A stretch of DNA of 64,000 nucleotides from Paracoccaceae bacterium (GTDB lineage: Bacteria > Pseudomonadota > Alphaproteobacteria > Rhodobacterales > Rhodobacteraceae). Both the position numbers and the translations under genes were made by a program. The stretch covers positions 935,604 to 999,603 of the forward strand of contig JAHRYM010000002.1 in assembly GCA_020622085.1 (NCBI GenBank), read 5' to 3'. Under the pieces are notes generated by a model, which was given only the letters and a program-made list of their open reading frames with translations, searched no databases and had not been told where the DNA came from. Positions 52,545 to 62,326 of this stretch are shown here, one piece after another. Position 1 is the stretch's first letter; each line of letters starts with the position of its first letter.

Positions 52545-53033
52545 ATGTCCGAAAACGGCAATGGAGCCGCGCCCGAGGCGCCGCAGGTCAAGATGCAGGT
52601 GATGGCGCAGTATATCCGCGACATGTCCTTTGAAAACGCGGTGGCGCAAAAGGGGCTTGCGGGCAGCGACGTGCAGCCTGAAATCCAGGTGGCGGTGTCG
52701 CTGGACGCCCGCAAGCGCGCCGTCGATCACCAGTATGAAGTCCTGAACAAATACCGCGTCACTTCGACCAACAAGAGCGACGGGGCGACACTTTTCCTGC
52801 TTGAACTGGAATACGGCGGTGTCTTCCATGTGGAAGGCGTTCCGGAAGACCAGCTTCACCCCTTCCTGCTGATCGAATGCCCGCGGCTGCTGTTCCCCTA
52901 TGTCCGCCGCATCATATCGGACATCACGCGCGACGGCGGCTTCCCGCCGCTGAACATCGACAACGTCGATTTTCTTGCGCTTTACCGGCAGGAACTAGCA
53001 CGCCGGCAGGCCCAGCCCACGCCGGTATCGTGA
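52545..53033 (+). CDS. secB: Protein-export chaperone SecB
   Basis: A 162-residue SecB. The typical start QVKMQVMAQYIRDMSFENA, the central KSDGATLFLLELEYGGVF and the ECPRLLFPYVRRIISDITRDGGFPPL-type block (given in part) identify it. The tetramer keeps preproteins unfolded and hands them to SecA. ATG 52545 is preceded by GGGAGAG; an ATG two codons upstream is a possible start. It ends 166 bp before tamA. Confidence 0.97.
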   Translation: MSENGNGAAPEAPQVKMQVMAQYIRDMSFENAVAQKGLAGSDVQPEIQVAVSLDARKRAVDHQYEVLNKYRVTSTNKSDGATLFLLELEYGGVFHVEGVPEDQLHPFLLIECPRLLFPYVRRIISDITRDGGFPPLNIDNVDFLALYRQELARRQAQPTPVS

Positions 53034-53199
53034 CGAAATCCGGCTCGCCCCGGACGCGGGCGGGCCGTTTCCCGAACCGGTTGCGCAGGAACCGATTGCC
53101 CTGATCTGGCATTTGCCATCCGATCCTGCGAAAGTGGCAATGCGGGATTTGCCAGTCCGCGCGGTGTCGGGGTAGGGGTCTGATGACAGGGGCGCTTGA

Positions 53200-55017
53200 A
53201 TGAGGCCGGGAAGATGGGCTCGACCGGCGGCAGTTGCTCTGGCAGCGGTCCTTGGCTGGGCGACGCCCGGAGAGGCGCTTGACGGCTTCACCTTCCAGAC
53301 CCCCGGTGCCGACAAGGATCTGCGGTCAAGCCTGCTTGGCGCATCGCTTCTGGTGCAGTCGACCGACGAGAAGACCCCCCAAGGCCCGCAGGATCTGTTC
53401 GCGGCGGCGCGCGCCGATTACGGCCGGCTTCTGGGCGCGCTTTATGCCGCGGGACGGTATGGCGGGGTGATCAACATCCTGATCGACGGGCGGGAAGCCT
53501 CCGATATCGCGGCGCTGGAGGTGCCCTCGAAGATCGGCAGCATCAAGGTGACGGTCGACCCGGGGCCCCTGTTCACCTTTCGCCAGGCCAGGATGCGGCC
53601 CTATGCGCCGGGGACAGAACTGCCGCGCGAATATCTGGATACAGCGCCGGCGAAATCGACCGCCATCGTTGCGGCCGCCGGGGCAGGCGTGGACGGGTGG
53701 CGCGCGCTGGGCCACGCGAAGGCCGGGGTCGAGACTCAGAAGATCACGGCCGATCACCGCAGCCGGACGATTGACAGCTGGATCTTCCTGCGCCCCGGCC
53801 CGGTCGTGACCTTCGGCTCCGTGACCATCGAAGGCCATGAGCGCATGAGGCCTGCCCGGCTGGCGAGGATCGCGGACTTTCCTACCGGCAAACGCTTCGA
53901 TCCCGATGAGCTCGACGCGGTGATCCGCCGCCTGCATCGCACCGGAGTGTTCAAGTCTGTCACCCTGACCGAGGATGAGACGCTCGGCCCGGGCAACACG
54001 CTTGGCTATCACCTGGCGCTGGTCGAGGAAAAGAAGCGCCGCATGGGGGCGGGGGCCGAATGGTCCACGGCAGATGGTGCGGCGCTCACCGCCTACTGGA
54101 TGCACCGCAACCTTTTCGGGGGCGCGGAACGCCTGAAGATCGATGGCGAGATCACCGGGATTTCCGGGTCAACGGGGGGGACGGATTATGCGCTGGGCGT
54201 TCGTCTGGATCGGCCGGCGACATTTTCACGCGACACCACCGCCTTCGTCGAAGCGCGGATCGAACATCTGGACGAGGCCGATTATTCCGCCGACAAGGCA
54301 AGCATAGGCCTTGGGCTTTCGCAGGAGTTCAGCCCGCAACTGACGGTCACTGCGGGGCTCAGCTATGAAGCTGCGGATGTGCGCTACAAGGGCGGCAAGC
54401 AACATTACCAGTTGATCGCGGTGCCGACGACACTGGCCTGGGACCGGCGCGACAAACCCCTCGATGCCACGCGCGGGTTCTATCTGGGCGCCACGGCGAC
54501 CCCCTTCCTGGGCTTCGGCTCGACGGGGAACGGTGCGCAGTTGACGGCCGATGGCAGGGTTTACCGGGGATTTGGCGTTGACGACAGGGTGGTGCTGGCG
54601 GCGCGCGTCCAGATGGGCACGGTCGTGGGTCCGACGCTGCTTTCCACGCCGCGCGACTACCTGTTCTACACCGGCGGCGGCGGCACGGTGCGCGGGCAGC
54701 CCTACCAATCGCTTGGCGTGAACGTGCTGCGGGCAGGGCCGGCGCGGTTGCGCACTGGCGGGATGAGTTTTGCCGCCGGATCCGTCGAGGCACGGGTGGA
54801 CGTGACAGCGAAGATCGGCGCGGTGGCCTTCGCGGATGTCGGCTATGTCTCGGCGCAGGAATTCTTTGGCGGGCTTGACGGCTGGCACGCAGGGGCGGGG
54901 GCGGGGATCCGTTATGCCACGCCCATCGGCCCGATCCGGCTTGATGTCGCGGCACCGGTCGCGGGCAATACCGGCGACGGCATGCAGATCTACCTTGGTA
55001 TCGGGCAGGCCTTCTGA
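53200..55017 (+). CDS. tamA: Translocation and assembly module outer-membrane protein TamA
   Basis: A 605-residue Omp85 protein. A signal peptide ends at about ALA/GEA 26, three POTRA domains span about 27-260, and a 16-strand barrel follows. The conserved GGGGTVRGQPYQSLG (about 487-501) and the C-terminal phenylalanine are typical. TamA works with TamB to place outer membrane proteins or lipids. Its stop overlaps the tamB start by 1 bp, so the pair is one operon. Confidence 0.93.
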   Translation: MRPGRWARPAAVALAAVLGWATPGEALDGFTFQTPGADKDLRSSLLGASLLVQSTDEKTPQGPQDLFAAARADYGRLLGALYAAGRYGGVINILIDGREASDIAALEVPSKIGSIKVTVDPGPLFTFRQARMRPYAPGTELPREYLDTAPAKSTAIVAAAGAGVDGWRALGHAKAGVETQKITADHRSRTIDSWIFLRPGPVVTFGSVTIEGHERMRPARLARIADFPTGKRFDPDELDAVIRRLHRTGVFKSVTLTEDETLGPGNTLGYHLALVEEKKRRMGAGAEWSTADGAALTAYWMHRNLFGGAERLKIDGEITGISGSTGGTDYALGVRLDRPATFSRDTTAFVEARIEHLDEADYSADKASIGLGLSQEFSPQLTVTAGLSYEAADVRYKGGKQHYQLIAVPTTLAWDRRDKPLDATRGFYLGATATPFLGFGSTGNGAQLTADGRVYRGFGVDDRVVLAARVQMGTVVGPTLLSTPRDYLFYTGGGGTVRGQPYQSLGVNVLRAGPARLRTGGMSFAAGSVEARVDVTAKIGAVAFADVGYVSAQEFFGGLDGWHAGAGAGIRYATPIGPIRLDVAAPVAGNTGDGMQIYLGIGQAF

Positions 55018-58000
55018 TGCGCCGCTTCCTTCTTTCCCTTGCACTTGCCTGCCTGCCACTGGCCGGTTGGGCACAGGACGCGGCAAGCGAGGCCGACAAG
55101 GGTTATCTGACCTCGTTTCTGGAGCGGAACCTCTCGGGACTTGGCCGAACAGTGCGGATTGACGGATTTGCCGGTGCACTGTCTTCGCGCGCGACCTTTT
55201 CTCGGATGACGATTGCCGATGCCGAAGGCGTCTGGCTGACGATCAACGAGGGCGCGATCTCCTGGAACCGGGCCGCGCTCCTGTCGGGGCATGTCGAGGT
55301 GGACGAGTTGACGGCAGCCTCCATCGAGATGCCGCGGGCGCCCGTTTCCGACACCAGCCCCAGCGCCGAAGCAAGCGGCTTTGCCCTGCCGGAACTACCC
55401 GTCTCGGTGAATATCGGGGCGATCCGTGCCGACCGTGTGACGCTTGGCGCACCGCTTCTGGGTCAGCCGGCCGAGGTGGCGCTAAGGGGCACCATGACGC
55501 TTGCGGGGGGCGAGGGCAGCACTGACCTGTCGCTGACGCGGATCGACGGCAAGACGGGTGAAATCACGCTGAAAGGGTCTTTCGCCAACGCCAGCCGCGA
55601 GCTGATGCTGGACCTGTTGATGAACGAGGGGCCGGCTGGGCTTGCGGCCACGCGGATGCAGCTTCCGGGTGCGCCCTCGCTCACGCTTGCAGTGCATGGC
55701 GCGGGCGTGATCGACACGTTCAAGGCGGACGTGGCGCTTGCAACCGACAACCGGCGCCGGCTGGCCGGAACGGTGCAGTTGACGGCGACCCTCGCCGAAG
55801 GGCAGGCGGTGGCCCAGCGCGGCTTCCATGCCGAGCTTGACGGCGATGTGGCGCCCCTGTTTCGCCCTGAATATCAGCGCTTCTTTGGCCCCCGCGCACG
55901 GCTTGTCGCCACGGGGCAGGCCCTGGCCGATGGGGGGTTCACGCTCTCGGAACTGACCATCGCCGCGCAGGCCGCGACACTGTCAGGCCATGCAGAGGTC
56001 GATGCCGACGGCGTGCCGACAAGGGCCGATCTGTCGCTGGCGCTTGGCCTGCCGGACAAGTCCGATATCCTGCTGCCCACGACAGGTGCGGATATTTTCC
56101 TGCGTTCGGCAAGGCTGCGGTTCAGCTTCGACGCGGCACGCGGGGACAACTGGCTGCTGGATGGCCGCGTGTCGGGGTTTCGCCGCGCAGACCTGAGCAT
56201 CGGCGATCTGTCCCTGGCGGGTGAGGGTCGGATCGGGCGTGACGCAGCCGATGCGCCGCTGTTTGACGGAAAGCTGGATTTCGGCGCGGTGGGGATTTCT
56301 TCGACGGATCCGGCGACGGACCGGATGCTTGGGGAAAGCATGGCGGGGCATGTCGCCCTTGGCTGGAAAAAGGGGCAGCCGCTGACGCTGGCGGACCTGG
56401 CGCTTTCCGGCGCGGGTATCACGCTTTCGGGCGAGGCGAGCATTTCCGACCCCGAAAAGGGCGCGGTGGTTGCGGGCAATCTGACCGGGCAGGTGGCGGA
56501 TCTGTCGCGATTCTCGGGGCTGGCCGGGCGCGAGATCGGCGGGTCGGCGGATGTCGCGGCCGACGGCAGTTTCACCATTCTGGGCGGCGCCTTCGATGTG
56601 ACGGGGCAGGCCAGGGGGCAGGATTTGCGACTGTCGCAGCCCGAGGCGGACGCGATCTTGGCCGGCACCTCGCGGATCGCGTTTTCGCTTGCCCGCGATA
56701 TGGCGGGAACGGAAATCCGGTCGCTTCACCTTGCGGCGCGCACGTTGTCGTTGCAGGCGCAGGGCCGGCTGCGCACCAATGGAAGCAACCTGACCGCCAC
56801 ACTGGATTTCACCGACTTGTCCGCGCTGGGGCCGGGTTATCGCGGCACGCTTGCGGCAGGCGCGGAACTGACGGCCGATGGTCCGGTGAACCACCTGACG
56901 GTGACCGGCAGCGGCAACGGAATTGGCATTGGCAGGACCGAAGCCGATGGCCTGCTGAAGGGCGTAACGGCTCTTGCGCTGACGGCCACGGAAGAAGACG
57001 GCCGGATCCGGATCGACAGTTTCCGGCTTGGCAATCCGCAAGTCACAGCGACCGCGGGAGGCAGCATCGACCTGCGCTCGGGCCGGCAAGACCTGACGCT
57101 TGACCTCGTGCTGCCGGATCTGGGGGCGATGGGGCGGCGCTATGGCGGGACACTTTCGGCAAATGCGACCCTTGCGGGCATTGCCGGCGAAAGGCAATTG
57201 ACGCTGGCCGGCACCGGCCGGGATCTGCGGGTGGGGCAGGCCGAGGCGGATCGCCTTCTGGGGGGAATTGCCGACCTTGCACTGACGGCACGGGAACATC
57301 GCGGGACGGTGGTTCTGGAAGACCTTGTCCTGCGCACCGGGCAGGTTCAGGCAACGGCCAAGGCCGCCGACACGGGGGGCACGACGCAGGTCGATCTGTC
57401 GGTCCGGCTTGCCAACATGGGTGTTCTGGTGCCCGAATTTCCCGGCCCGGCCGAACTTGGCGGCACGGCGCGACATGCAGGGACGAACTGGCGGCTTGAT
57501 CTGTCGGCAAGCGGGCCGGGGGGCACCTCGGCCACGATCAACGGATCCGTGGGCGGCAATGGCACCACCGACCTGACGATCCGCGGCCAGGCGCAGGCGG
57601 GAATTGCCAACGTGTTTCTTGGCAAACGCAGCGTGGCCGGGCCGGTCAGCTATGACCTGACGCTGAGAGGTCAGCCGCGGCTTGCCGATCTGGCGGGCCG
57701 TATCGAACTGCCGGACCTGCGCCTGTCCGACCCCGAAGCCGGGATCGCCGTCGAAGGCATCCGGGCGACCGCCGATCTGCAAGGCGGAACCGCCCGAATC
57801 CTGGCCTCGGGCAGCGTGTCGGGGGGCGGCACGGTTGCGCTTTCAGGGCCGGTGTCGCTGACCGCGCCTTTCCCGGCCGAACTGGCGCTTGAACTGCGTG
57901 ATGTGCGGCTGCGCAATCCGAACCTGTTTGACACCACCGCCAGCGGCAATCTGGCGATCACCGGGCCGCTCAGGGGCGGGGCGGTGGTGGCCGGGCGGAT

Positions 58001-58868
58001 CGCGCTGGGGGATACGGAACTGCGGGTGCCTTCCTCCGGGTTTGGCGGTTATGCCGATATCGAGCCGATCGAACATATTTCCCCGCCGGCCGGCGTGGTG
58101 GCCACGCGCCATCGTGCGGGGCTGAACGGCACGGCGAAAGACGCATCGACAGGCGGCGGCAACGGTGCACGGCCCATGGGGCTCGATATCCAGGTGGACG
58201 CGCCCAACCGGATCTTTGTCCGCGGTCGTGGGCTTGACGCCGAACTGGGCGGATCGGTGCGCCTGACCGGGACGACGGCGAATGTCATTCCGATGGGCAG
58301 TTTCGAGCTGATCCGCGGCAGGCTTTCGCTTCTGGGCAAGCGGTTCGAGATCACCGAGGGCGGCGTGGCGCTGGAGGGCGCGCTGATCCCCTACCTGCAT
58401 TTCGTTGCCACCACTGACACGGCCGATCTTTCGGTGTCGATCGTCATTGACGGCCCGGCGGCCTCTCCCCGGATCAGCTTCACCTCGGCACCGTCACTGC
58501 CGGAAGAAGAAGTGGTGGCGCAACTGCTGTTCGGGCGCGGGCTGACCAGCCTTTCGGCCTTTCAGGCGGTGCAGCTGGCATCGGCGGTGGCTACGCTGAC
58601 AGGGCGCGGAGACGGGGGCCTTGTGTCGCGGCTGCGGGGCAGTTTCGGGCTGGATGATCTGGATTTCCAGACCGGCGAAGATGGCAACCTTGCGCTGAAG
58701 GCCGGGAAATATCTTTCAAGCAACGTCTATACCGACATCACTGTTGGCGGCGACGGCATGACAGAACTGAACCTGAACCTTGATCTGTCAAGGCATGCCA
58801 AGGTCCGTGGCACGGTTGAAACGGACGGGAATACCGGAATCGGGGTCTATTACGAACGCGATTACTGA
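55017..58868 (+). CDS. tamB: Translocation and assembly module inner-membrane protein TamB
   Basis: A 1283-residue TamB (DUF490). An N-terminal signal-anchor (about 3-20) is followed by a very long repetitive beta-rich region that forms a hydrophobic groove across the periplasm. The conserved C-terminal DUF490 domain begins near 930 with GLDIQVDAPNRIFVRGRGLDAE-like sequence and ends in GIGVYYERDY. It pairs with TamA. Its last 7 bp overlap the convergent kinase gene. Confidence 0.93.
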   Translation: MRRFLLSLALACLPLAGWAQDAASEADKGYLTSFLERNLSGLGRTVRIDGFAGALSSRATFSRMTIADAEGVWLTINEGAISWNRAALLSGHVEVDELTAASIEMPRAPVSDTSPSAEASGFALPELPVSVNIGAIRADRVTLGAPLLGQPAEVALRGTMTLAGGEGSTDLSLTRIDGKTGEITLKGSFANASRELMLDLLMNEGPAGLAATRMQLPGAPSLTLAVHGAGVIDTFKADVALATDNRRRLAGTVQLTATLAEGQAVAQRGFHAELDGDVAPLFRPEYQRFFGPRARLVATGQALADGGFTLSELTIAAQAATLSGHAEVDADGVPTRADLSLALGLPDKSDILLPTTGADIFLRSARLRFSFDAARGDNWLLDGRVSGFRRADLSIGDLSLAGEGRIGRDAADAPLFDGKLDFGAVGISSTDPATDRMLGESMAGHVALGWKKGQPLTLADLALSGAGITLSGEASISDPEKGAVVAGNLTGQVADLSRFSGLAGREIGGSADVAADGSFTILGGAFDVTGQARGQDLRLSQPEADAILAGTSRIAFSLARDMAGTEIRSLHLAARTLSLQAQGRLRTNGSNLTATLDFTDLSALGPGYRGTLAAGAELTADGPVNHLTVTGSGNGIGIGRTEADGLLKGVTALALTATEEDGRIRIDSFRLGNPQVTATAGGSIDLRSGRQDLTLDLVLPDLGAMGRRYGGTLSANATLAGIAGERQLTLAGTGRDLRVGQAEADRLLGGIADLALTAREHRGTVVLEDLVLRTGQVQATAKAADTGGTTQVDLSVRLANMGVLVPEFPGPAELGGTARHAGTNWRLDLSASGPGGTSATINGSVGGNGTTDLTIRGQAQAGIANVFLGKRSVAGPVSYDLTLRGQPRLADLAGRIELPDLRLSDPEAGIAVEGIRATADLQGGTARILASGSVSGGGTVALSGPVSLTAPFPAELALELRDVRLRNPNLFDTTASGNLAITGPLRGGAVVAGRIALGDTELRVPSSGFGGYADIEPIEHISPPAGVVATRHRAGLNGTAKDASTGGGNGARPMGLDIQVDAPNRIFVRGRGLDAELGGSVRLTGTTANVIPMGSFELIRGRLSLLGKRFEITEGGVALEGALIPYLHFVATTDTADLSVSIVIDGPAASPRISFTSAPSLPEEEVVAQLLFGRGLTSLSAFQAVQLASAVATLTGRGDGGLVSRLRGSFGLDDLDFQTGEDGNLALKAGKYLSSNVYTDITVGGDGMTELNLNLDLSRHAKVRGTVETDGNTGIGVYYERDY

Positions 58869-60598
58869 TCGGGCGGCACGATGGCGGCGTTCATGCCGAT
58901 ACGGATCTGCAGGTGGTATTCACCATCCTGAACACCGTGTTCGATCTGCCCCCCGAGCTGGGCGGCAAAGGCCGCCATCAGTTGTGACCCCAGCCCCGAT
59001 GGCCCTTGCCCATCCTGCGCCGCCGGGCCTGTCGTTCCGATGCTGTTGACCACTGACAGGAGGGCGCCCTCGTCCTTCTGCTTGAAGCTGATGCTGATTG
59101 TCGGCCGCTGGCCGGGCCCGGGGCTTTGGGCGTATTTCAGGGCGTTCGCAACGGCCTCGGAGGTGAAAAGCGCAACCGGCACCGCCTCTTCGGGCGAGAG
59201 CAGGACCGGGTCTATATCGGTCGAGACAACCGGATCCTGCGCCTGCGCCCGGATTGCGCCGGCAAGCTGCGAGATAACCTCGCCCAGCAGATCGCGCGCG
59301 GGAACCGCGGAAAGGGTCTGGTTCTGATAGAGCAGCTTGTGGACTGCGGCGAGGGTCATCACCCGGCTCTGCACGCGTGTGAGAGCGGCTTTCGCCAAGG
59401 GTTCGTGCACCTGGCGGATCTGCATGTTCATGATCGAGGCGATCAGTTGCAGGTTGTTCTTCACCCGATGATGGATCTCCTTCAACAGGATGGTCTTTTC
59501 CTGCACGGAATGGGCCAGTTGCTGTTCGTCCCGGATCAGGATGCGACCGACATTGTGGAACGTCTGGCTGGCTTCCTGCAATTCGGCGGGGGCGTTGCGC
59601 AGAACCTCGGGCGGGGCGCTTCGATCGCCCAGCGCAAAGCGGCGCATCTGGCCGCGCAGTTCGCGCACATGGGAAATCACCAGCCGATCAACCGCCACAT
59701 AGACGATCACGATGCTGGCTATCCACATCAGCACAGGAAACATCAGGGCCGATGCCGCCAGCATGGAAAGGCGATCCGTCGCGCCAAGTCGCACACTGCC
59801 CAGGGCAAAGACCAGATCGGGCACGATGGGCACCACGGCGAACTGCCGCCGTTCTCCGGAACGGGCAATGCCCGAGAACTCGGCTTCGCGGTCGGCGGTC
59901 AGGCCTGTCAGGTCTACATCACGGGGCAAGAGCGCATCCGTCTGAGCGCCGATCAGTTCGATGCCGTCGGCGCGATTGGCGGTCAACACCTCGCCTCTGG
60001 CATTGAAGGTGACGATATCGACCGGCAGGTGAGACCCTGCGTAACTGTTGCCGATCGTCAGGATGGTGGCCGGCATCGACAAGGAGAGGTAGCCGACAAG
60101 GGTATCGGCCCGCTTCAGGGGCTGCGCGACCACCATGACCGGCAGACCAGTGACCTGCCCCCGGCCCGTGGTGTAGACCGTCTTGCCACCGGCATTGCGG
60201 ATCGTCTGGAACCCCGGGCTGTCGGCAATGTCGCGCCCCGCGCCTTCCGATGCGCACAGGATCCGGCCCTCTGGCGAGGTGAGCCCCGCAAAGACGAACG
60301 AAAGAGACCGCTCGACGTATTCGCGCAGCCTTTCGCTGCAGCCGGGATCGGTCGGGCCGGACTCGAGGATGATGGGGGCGAGCGCGTCGATGGCACCCAG
60401 CGACCGATGGATCAGCGCTCGCTCGCCCGCGGCTGCCTCGGCGGTTTGGCCCAGGATCGCGCTTCGGGTCATTTCGACAGATTGGAGGTAGGTGCGGTAG
60501 GTCTGCAGCCCCGCAAGAGCGCCCAGCGGCAGGAGCGCGATCGACAATAGAACCACCAGACGTGTGCCGAGCCGTTGATGATGGTGCAGGCCAGGCAT
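58862..60598 (-). CDS. HisKA_2-family sensor histidine kinase of the general stress response locus
   Basis: A 578-residue kinase. A first membrane segment (about 13-32) and a second (about 283-305) border a large periplasmic sensor of Cache type. The HisKA_2 phospho-acceptor region is LLKEIHHRVKNNLQLIASI (about 373-391), and the ATPase has EAVANALKYA and GPSGLGSQLMAAFA. Such kinases control PhyR in alphaproteobacteria. It begins 2 bp after the ecfG stop, so it is likely part of the nepR-ecfG operon. Confidence 0.9.
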   Translation of the reverse strand: MPGLHHHQRLGTRLVVLLSIALLPLGALAGLQTYRTYLQSVEMTRSAILGQTAEAAAGERALIHRSLGAIDALAPIILESGPTDPGCSERLREYVERSLSFVFAGLTSPEGRILCASEGAGRDIADSPGFQTIRNAGGKTVYTTGRGQVTGLPVMVVAQPLKRADTLVGYLSLSMPATILTIGNSYAGSHLPVDIVTFNARGEVLTANRADGIELIGAQTDALLPRDVDLTGLTADREAEFSGIARSGERRQFAVVPIVPDLVFALGSVRLGATDRLSMLAASALMFPVLMWIASIVIVYVAVDRLVISHVRELRGQMRRFALGDRSAPPEVLRNAPAELQEASQTFHNVGRILIRDEQQLAHSVQEKTILLKEIHHRVKNNLQLIASIMNMQIRQVHEPLAKAALTRVQSRVMTLAAVHKLLYQNQTLSAVPARDLLGEVISQLAGAIRAQAQDPVVSTDIDPVLLSPEEAVPVALFTSEAVANALKYAQSPGPGQRPTISISFKQKDEGALLSVVNSIGTTGPAAQDGQGPSGLGSQLMAAFAAQLGGQIEHGVQDGEYHLQIRIGMNAAIVPPDQ

Positions 60599-60600
60599 CC

Positions 60601-61161
60601 TCAGCCGGCGGAACCCGAGAGGCCGTTCAAGACAGCAAGCGTTGTCGGATCGGTCAGGCCGATCTCATCATCACCGGCCATGTCCAGAATTTCGGCCAGA
60701 CGCTTGCGGCCCCGGTTCGCGCGGCTCTTGATGGTGCCGACGGCCACGCCACACATTTCGGCGGCCTCTTCGTAGGAAAAGCCGGAAGCGCCCACCAGGA
60801 TCAGCGCCTCGCGTTGTTCGTCGCCGATCTTCGCAAACGCGGCCTGGAAGTCGCGCATGGCAAGTCGGCCATCATGGTCGGGTTTGCTGGCCAGCCGCGT
60901 GGAATACATCCCGTCCACATCCGCCACCTCGCGCCGGACGCGACGCCGCGATGAATAGAAGGTGTTGCGCAGGATCGTGAAAAGCCAGGCGCGCATGTTG
61001 GTTCCGGGCGTGAACTTGTCGATATTCGTCCAGGCCTTGACCACCGTATCCTGCACAAGATCATCGGCAGAAGAAGCCGATCGCGTCAGGCTTATCGCAA
61101 AGGCGCGAAGGGCGCCCAGGTGCTGCACGATTTCGTCCCGTGGGTCGGTCGCCCCTGTCAT
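60601..61161 (-). CDS. ecfG: General stress response ECF sigma factor EcfG
   Basis: A 186-residue group 15 ECF sigma factor. Region 2 has RSASSADDLVQDTVVKAW and MRAWLFTILRNTFYSSRRR; region 4 has FSYEEAAEMCGVAVGTIKSRANRGRK. It directs RNA polymerase to GGAAC/CGTT promoters when NepR is removed by phosphorylated PhyR. ATG 61161 overlaps the nepR stop (ATGA); a longer frame upstream runs through nepR in another frame and is not used. Confidence 0.95.
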   Translation of the reverse strand: MTGATDPRDEIVQHLGALRAFAISLTRSASSADDLVQDTVVKAWTNIDKFTPGTNMRAWLFTILRNTFYSSRRRVRREVADVDGMYSTRLASKPDHDGRLAMRDFQAAFAKIGDEQREALILVGASGFSYEEAAEMCGVAVGTIKSRANRGRKRLAEILDMAGDDEIGLTDPTTLAVLNGLSGSAG

Positions 61162-61304
61162 TTCGGCTTGTCCTGGGCCTTGAGCTGGGCAAGCAACTGA
61201 AGCAGTCGGTCGGGTATTTCTTCCTGGATGGCCTGTTCGTAGACGCGCCGGAGGTTTTCGTCGATCTGTTTCTCGACCGTGGACTGCCTCTTGTTTTCTG
61301 ACAT
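61158..61304 (-). CDS. nepR: Anti-sigma factor NepR
   Basis: A 48-residue protein too short for most gene finders. It has the NepR core: IDENLRRVYEQAIQEEIPDR followed by LLQLLAQLKAQ. NepR holds EcfG inactive and is taken away by PhyR, whose sigma-like domain mimics EcfG. ATG 61304 lies at the end of the divergent promoter region. Its stop overlaps the ecfG start by 4 bp, which keeps the two in balance. Confidence 0.93.
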   Translation of the reverse strand: MSENKRQSTVEKQIDENLRRVYEQAIQEEIPDRLLQLLAQLKAQDKPK

Positions 61305-61354
61305 CTGCCTGTTTCCGTTGCACAGTATTCAACCACAGTTTTTCTACCTCTGGC

Positions 61355-61379
61355 GGAACCAAACGCTGATCAGGTCGTT
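61355..61379 (+). promoter_or_regulatory. EcfG-type promoter for phyR
   Basis: GGAAC (61355-61359), 16-bp spacer, CGTT (61376-61379), pointing to phyR (start 61426). This is the alphaproteobacterial general stress response promoter consensus and implies feedback on phyR. Confidence 0.85.
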
Positions 61380-61387
61380 CTGGTTCC
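61362..61387 (-). promoter_or_regulatory. EcfG-type promoter for nepR-ecfG
   Basis: On the minus strand GGAAC (61387-61383), 17-bp spacer, CGTT (61365-61362), pointing to nepR (start 61304). It overlaps the phyR promoter almost completely, so both directions use the same 33 bp. Confidence 0.82.
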
Positions 61388-61425
61388 AGTGGTGAAGAAA
61401 AAATGCTTCAAGAGGATACAAAAGT

Positions 61426-62223
61426 ATGACCGACTTTGGCGGGATCATCGGACAGGAACTTCCCTATCTGCGGCGTTATGCCCGTGCATTGACCGGAAGC
61501 CAGCAATCGGGCGATGCGTTTGCCGCGGCCACGCTGGAAGCGATTCTGGCAGACAATTCCGTGTTCAGGACCGATCTTGCACCGCGCACGGCGCTGTTTC
61601 GTGTGTTCCACGCAATATGGTCAAGCGCCGGGGCACCCGTGGCGGAACAGGGCGCGGATACGCTGGAGCGGCGGGCGCTGGTCCATCTGCGCGGGCTGAC
61701 CCGCAACACGCGCGAGGCACTTCTTCTGCATACGATCGAGGATCTGGGCTTTGCGCAGGTTGGCGAGGTGATGGATATTCCGCCCGCCGAAGCCGAAGCG
61801 CTGGTCAATATCGCGTTGCGCGAAATGGAAGGTTCGGTCCTTGGGTCGGTGACGGTGATCGAAGACGAAACCATCATCGCGCTTGATCTGCAAAGCATCG
61901 TGGGCGCGATGGGGCATCGCGTCACCGGTATTGCCCGCACCCGGGATGAAGCCCGCGCACTGGGTCGCAAGGCCAGGCCGGATCTTGTCTTGTCGGATAT
62001 CCAGCTTGCGGATGGCAGTTCGGGGATCGATGCGGTCAATGATCTTCTGTCCGAACTGGGTGCTGTGCCGGTGATCTTCATCACCGCTTTCCCTGAACGC
62101 CTGCTGACCGGCGAACGCCCGGAACCCGCCTTCCTGATTTCGAAGCCTTACAGCGAAGAACAGGTCCGGTCTGCGGTAAGCCAGGCCATGTTCTTCGCGT
62201 CGACCGAAACCCTTGTCGGGTGA
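61426..62223 (+). CDS. phyR: General stress response regulator PhyR
   Basis: A 265-residue protein: an N-terminal ECF sigma-like domain (about 5-125) and a C-terminal receiver (about 140-260). The receiver has VIEDETIIALDL, the phospho-accepting Asp in LVLSDIQLADGSSGIDAV and ITAFPERLL, SKPYSEEQV. On phosphorylation the sigma-like domain binds NepR and frees EcfG. It is divergent from nepR-ecfG-kinase and carries an EcfG-type promoter. Confidence 0.96.
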   Translation: MTDFGGIIGQELPYLRRYARALTGSQQSGDAFAAATLEAILADNSVFRTDLAPRTALFRVFHAIWSSAGAPVAEQGADTLERRALVHLRGLTRNTREALLLHTIEDLGFAQVGEVMDIPPAEAEALVNIALREMEGSVLGSVTVIEDETIIALDLQSIVGAMGHRVTGIARTRDEARALGRKARPDLVLSDIQLADGSSGIDAVNDLLSELGAVPVIFITAFPERLLTGERPEPAFLISKPYSEEQVRSAVSQAMFFASTETLVG

Positions 62224-62326
62224 TCACGCAGCAATCTGCCTGTGTGACGCGAATGACAATTCCCCGGTGGAACCCCTGCGTGACCTTCAAGGTTCAACTG
62301 ACAAGGGTTCAGAAAGGAGATTCCCG

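Noticed and set aside
55983-57782. 599-codon minus-strand frame opposite tamB
   Set aside because: It is an antisense shadow of the TamB repeats, with Arg/Gln/Pro-rich composition.
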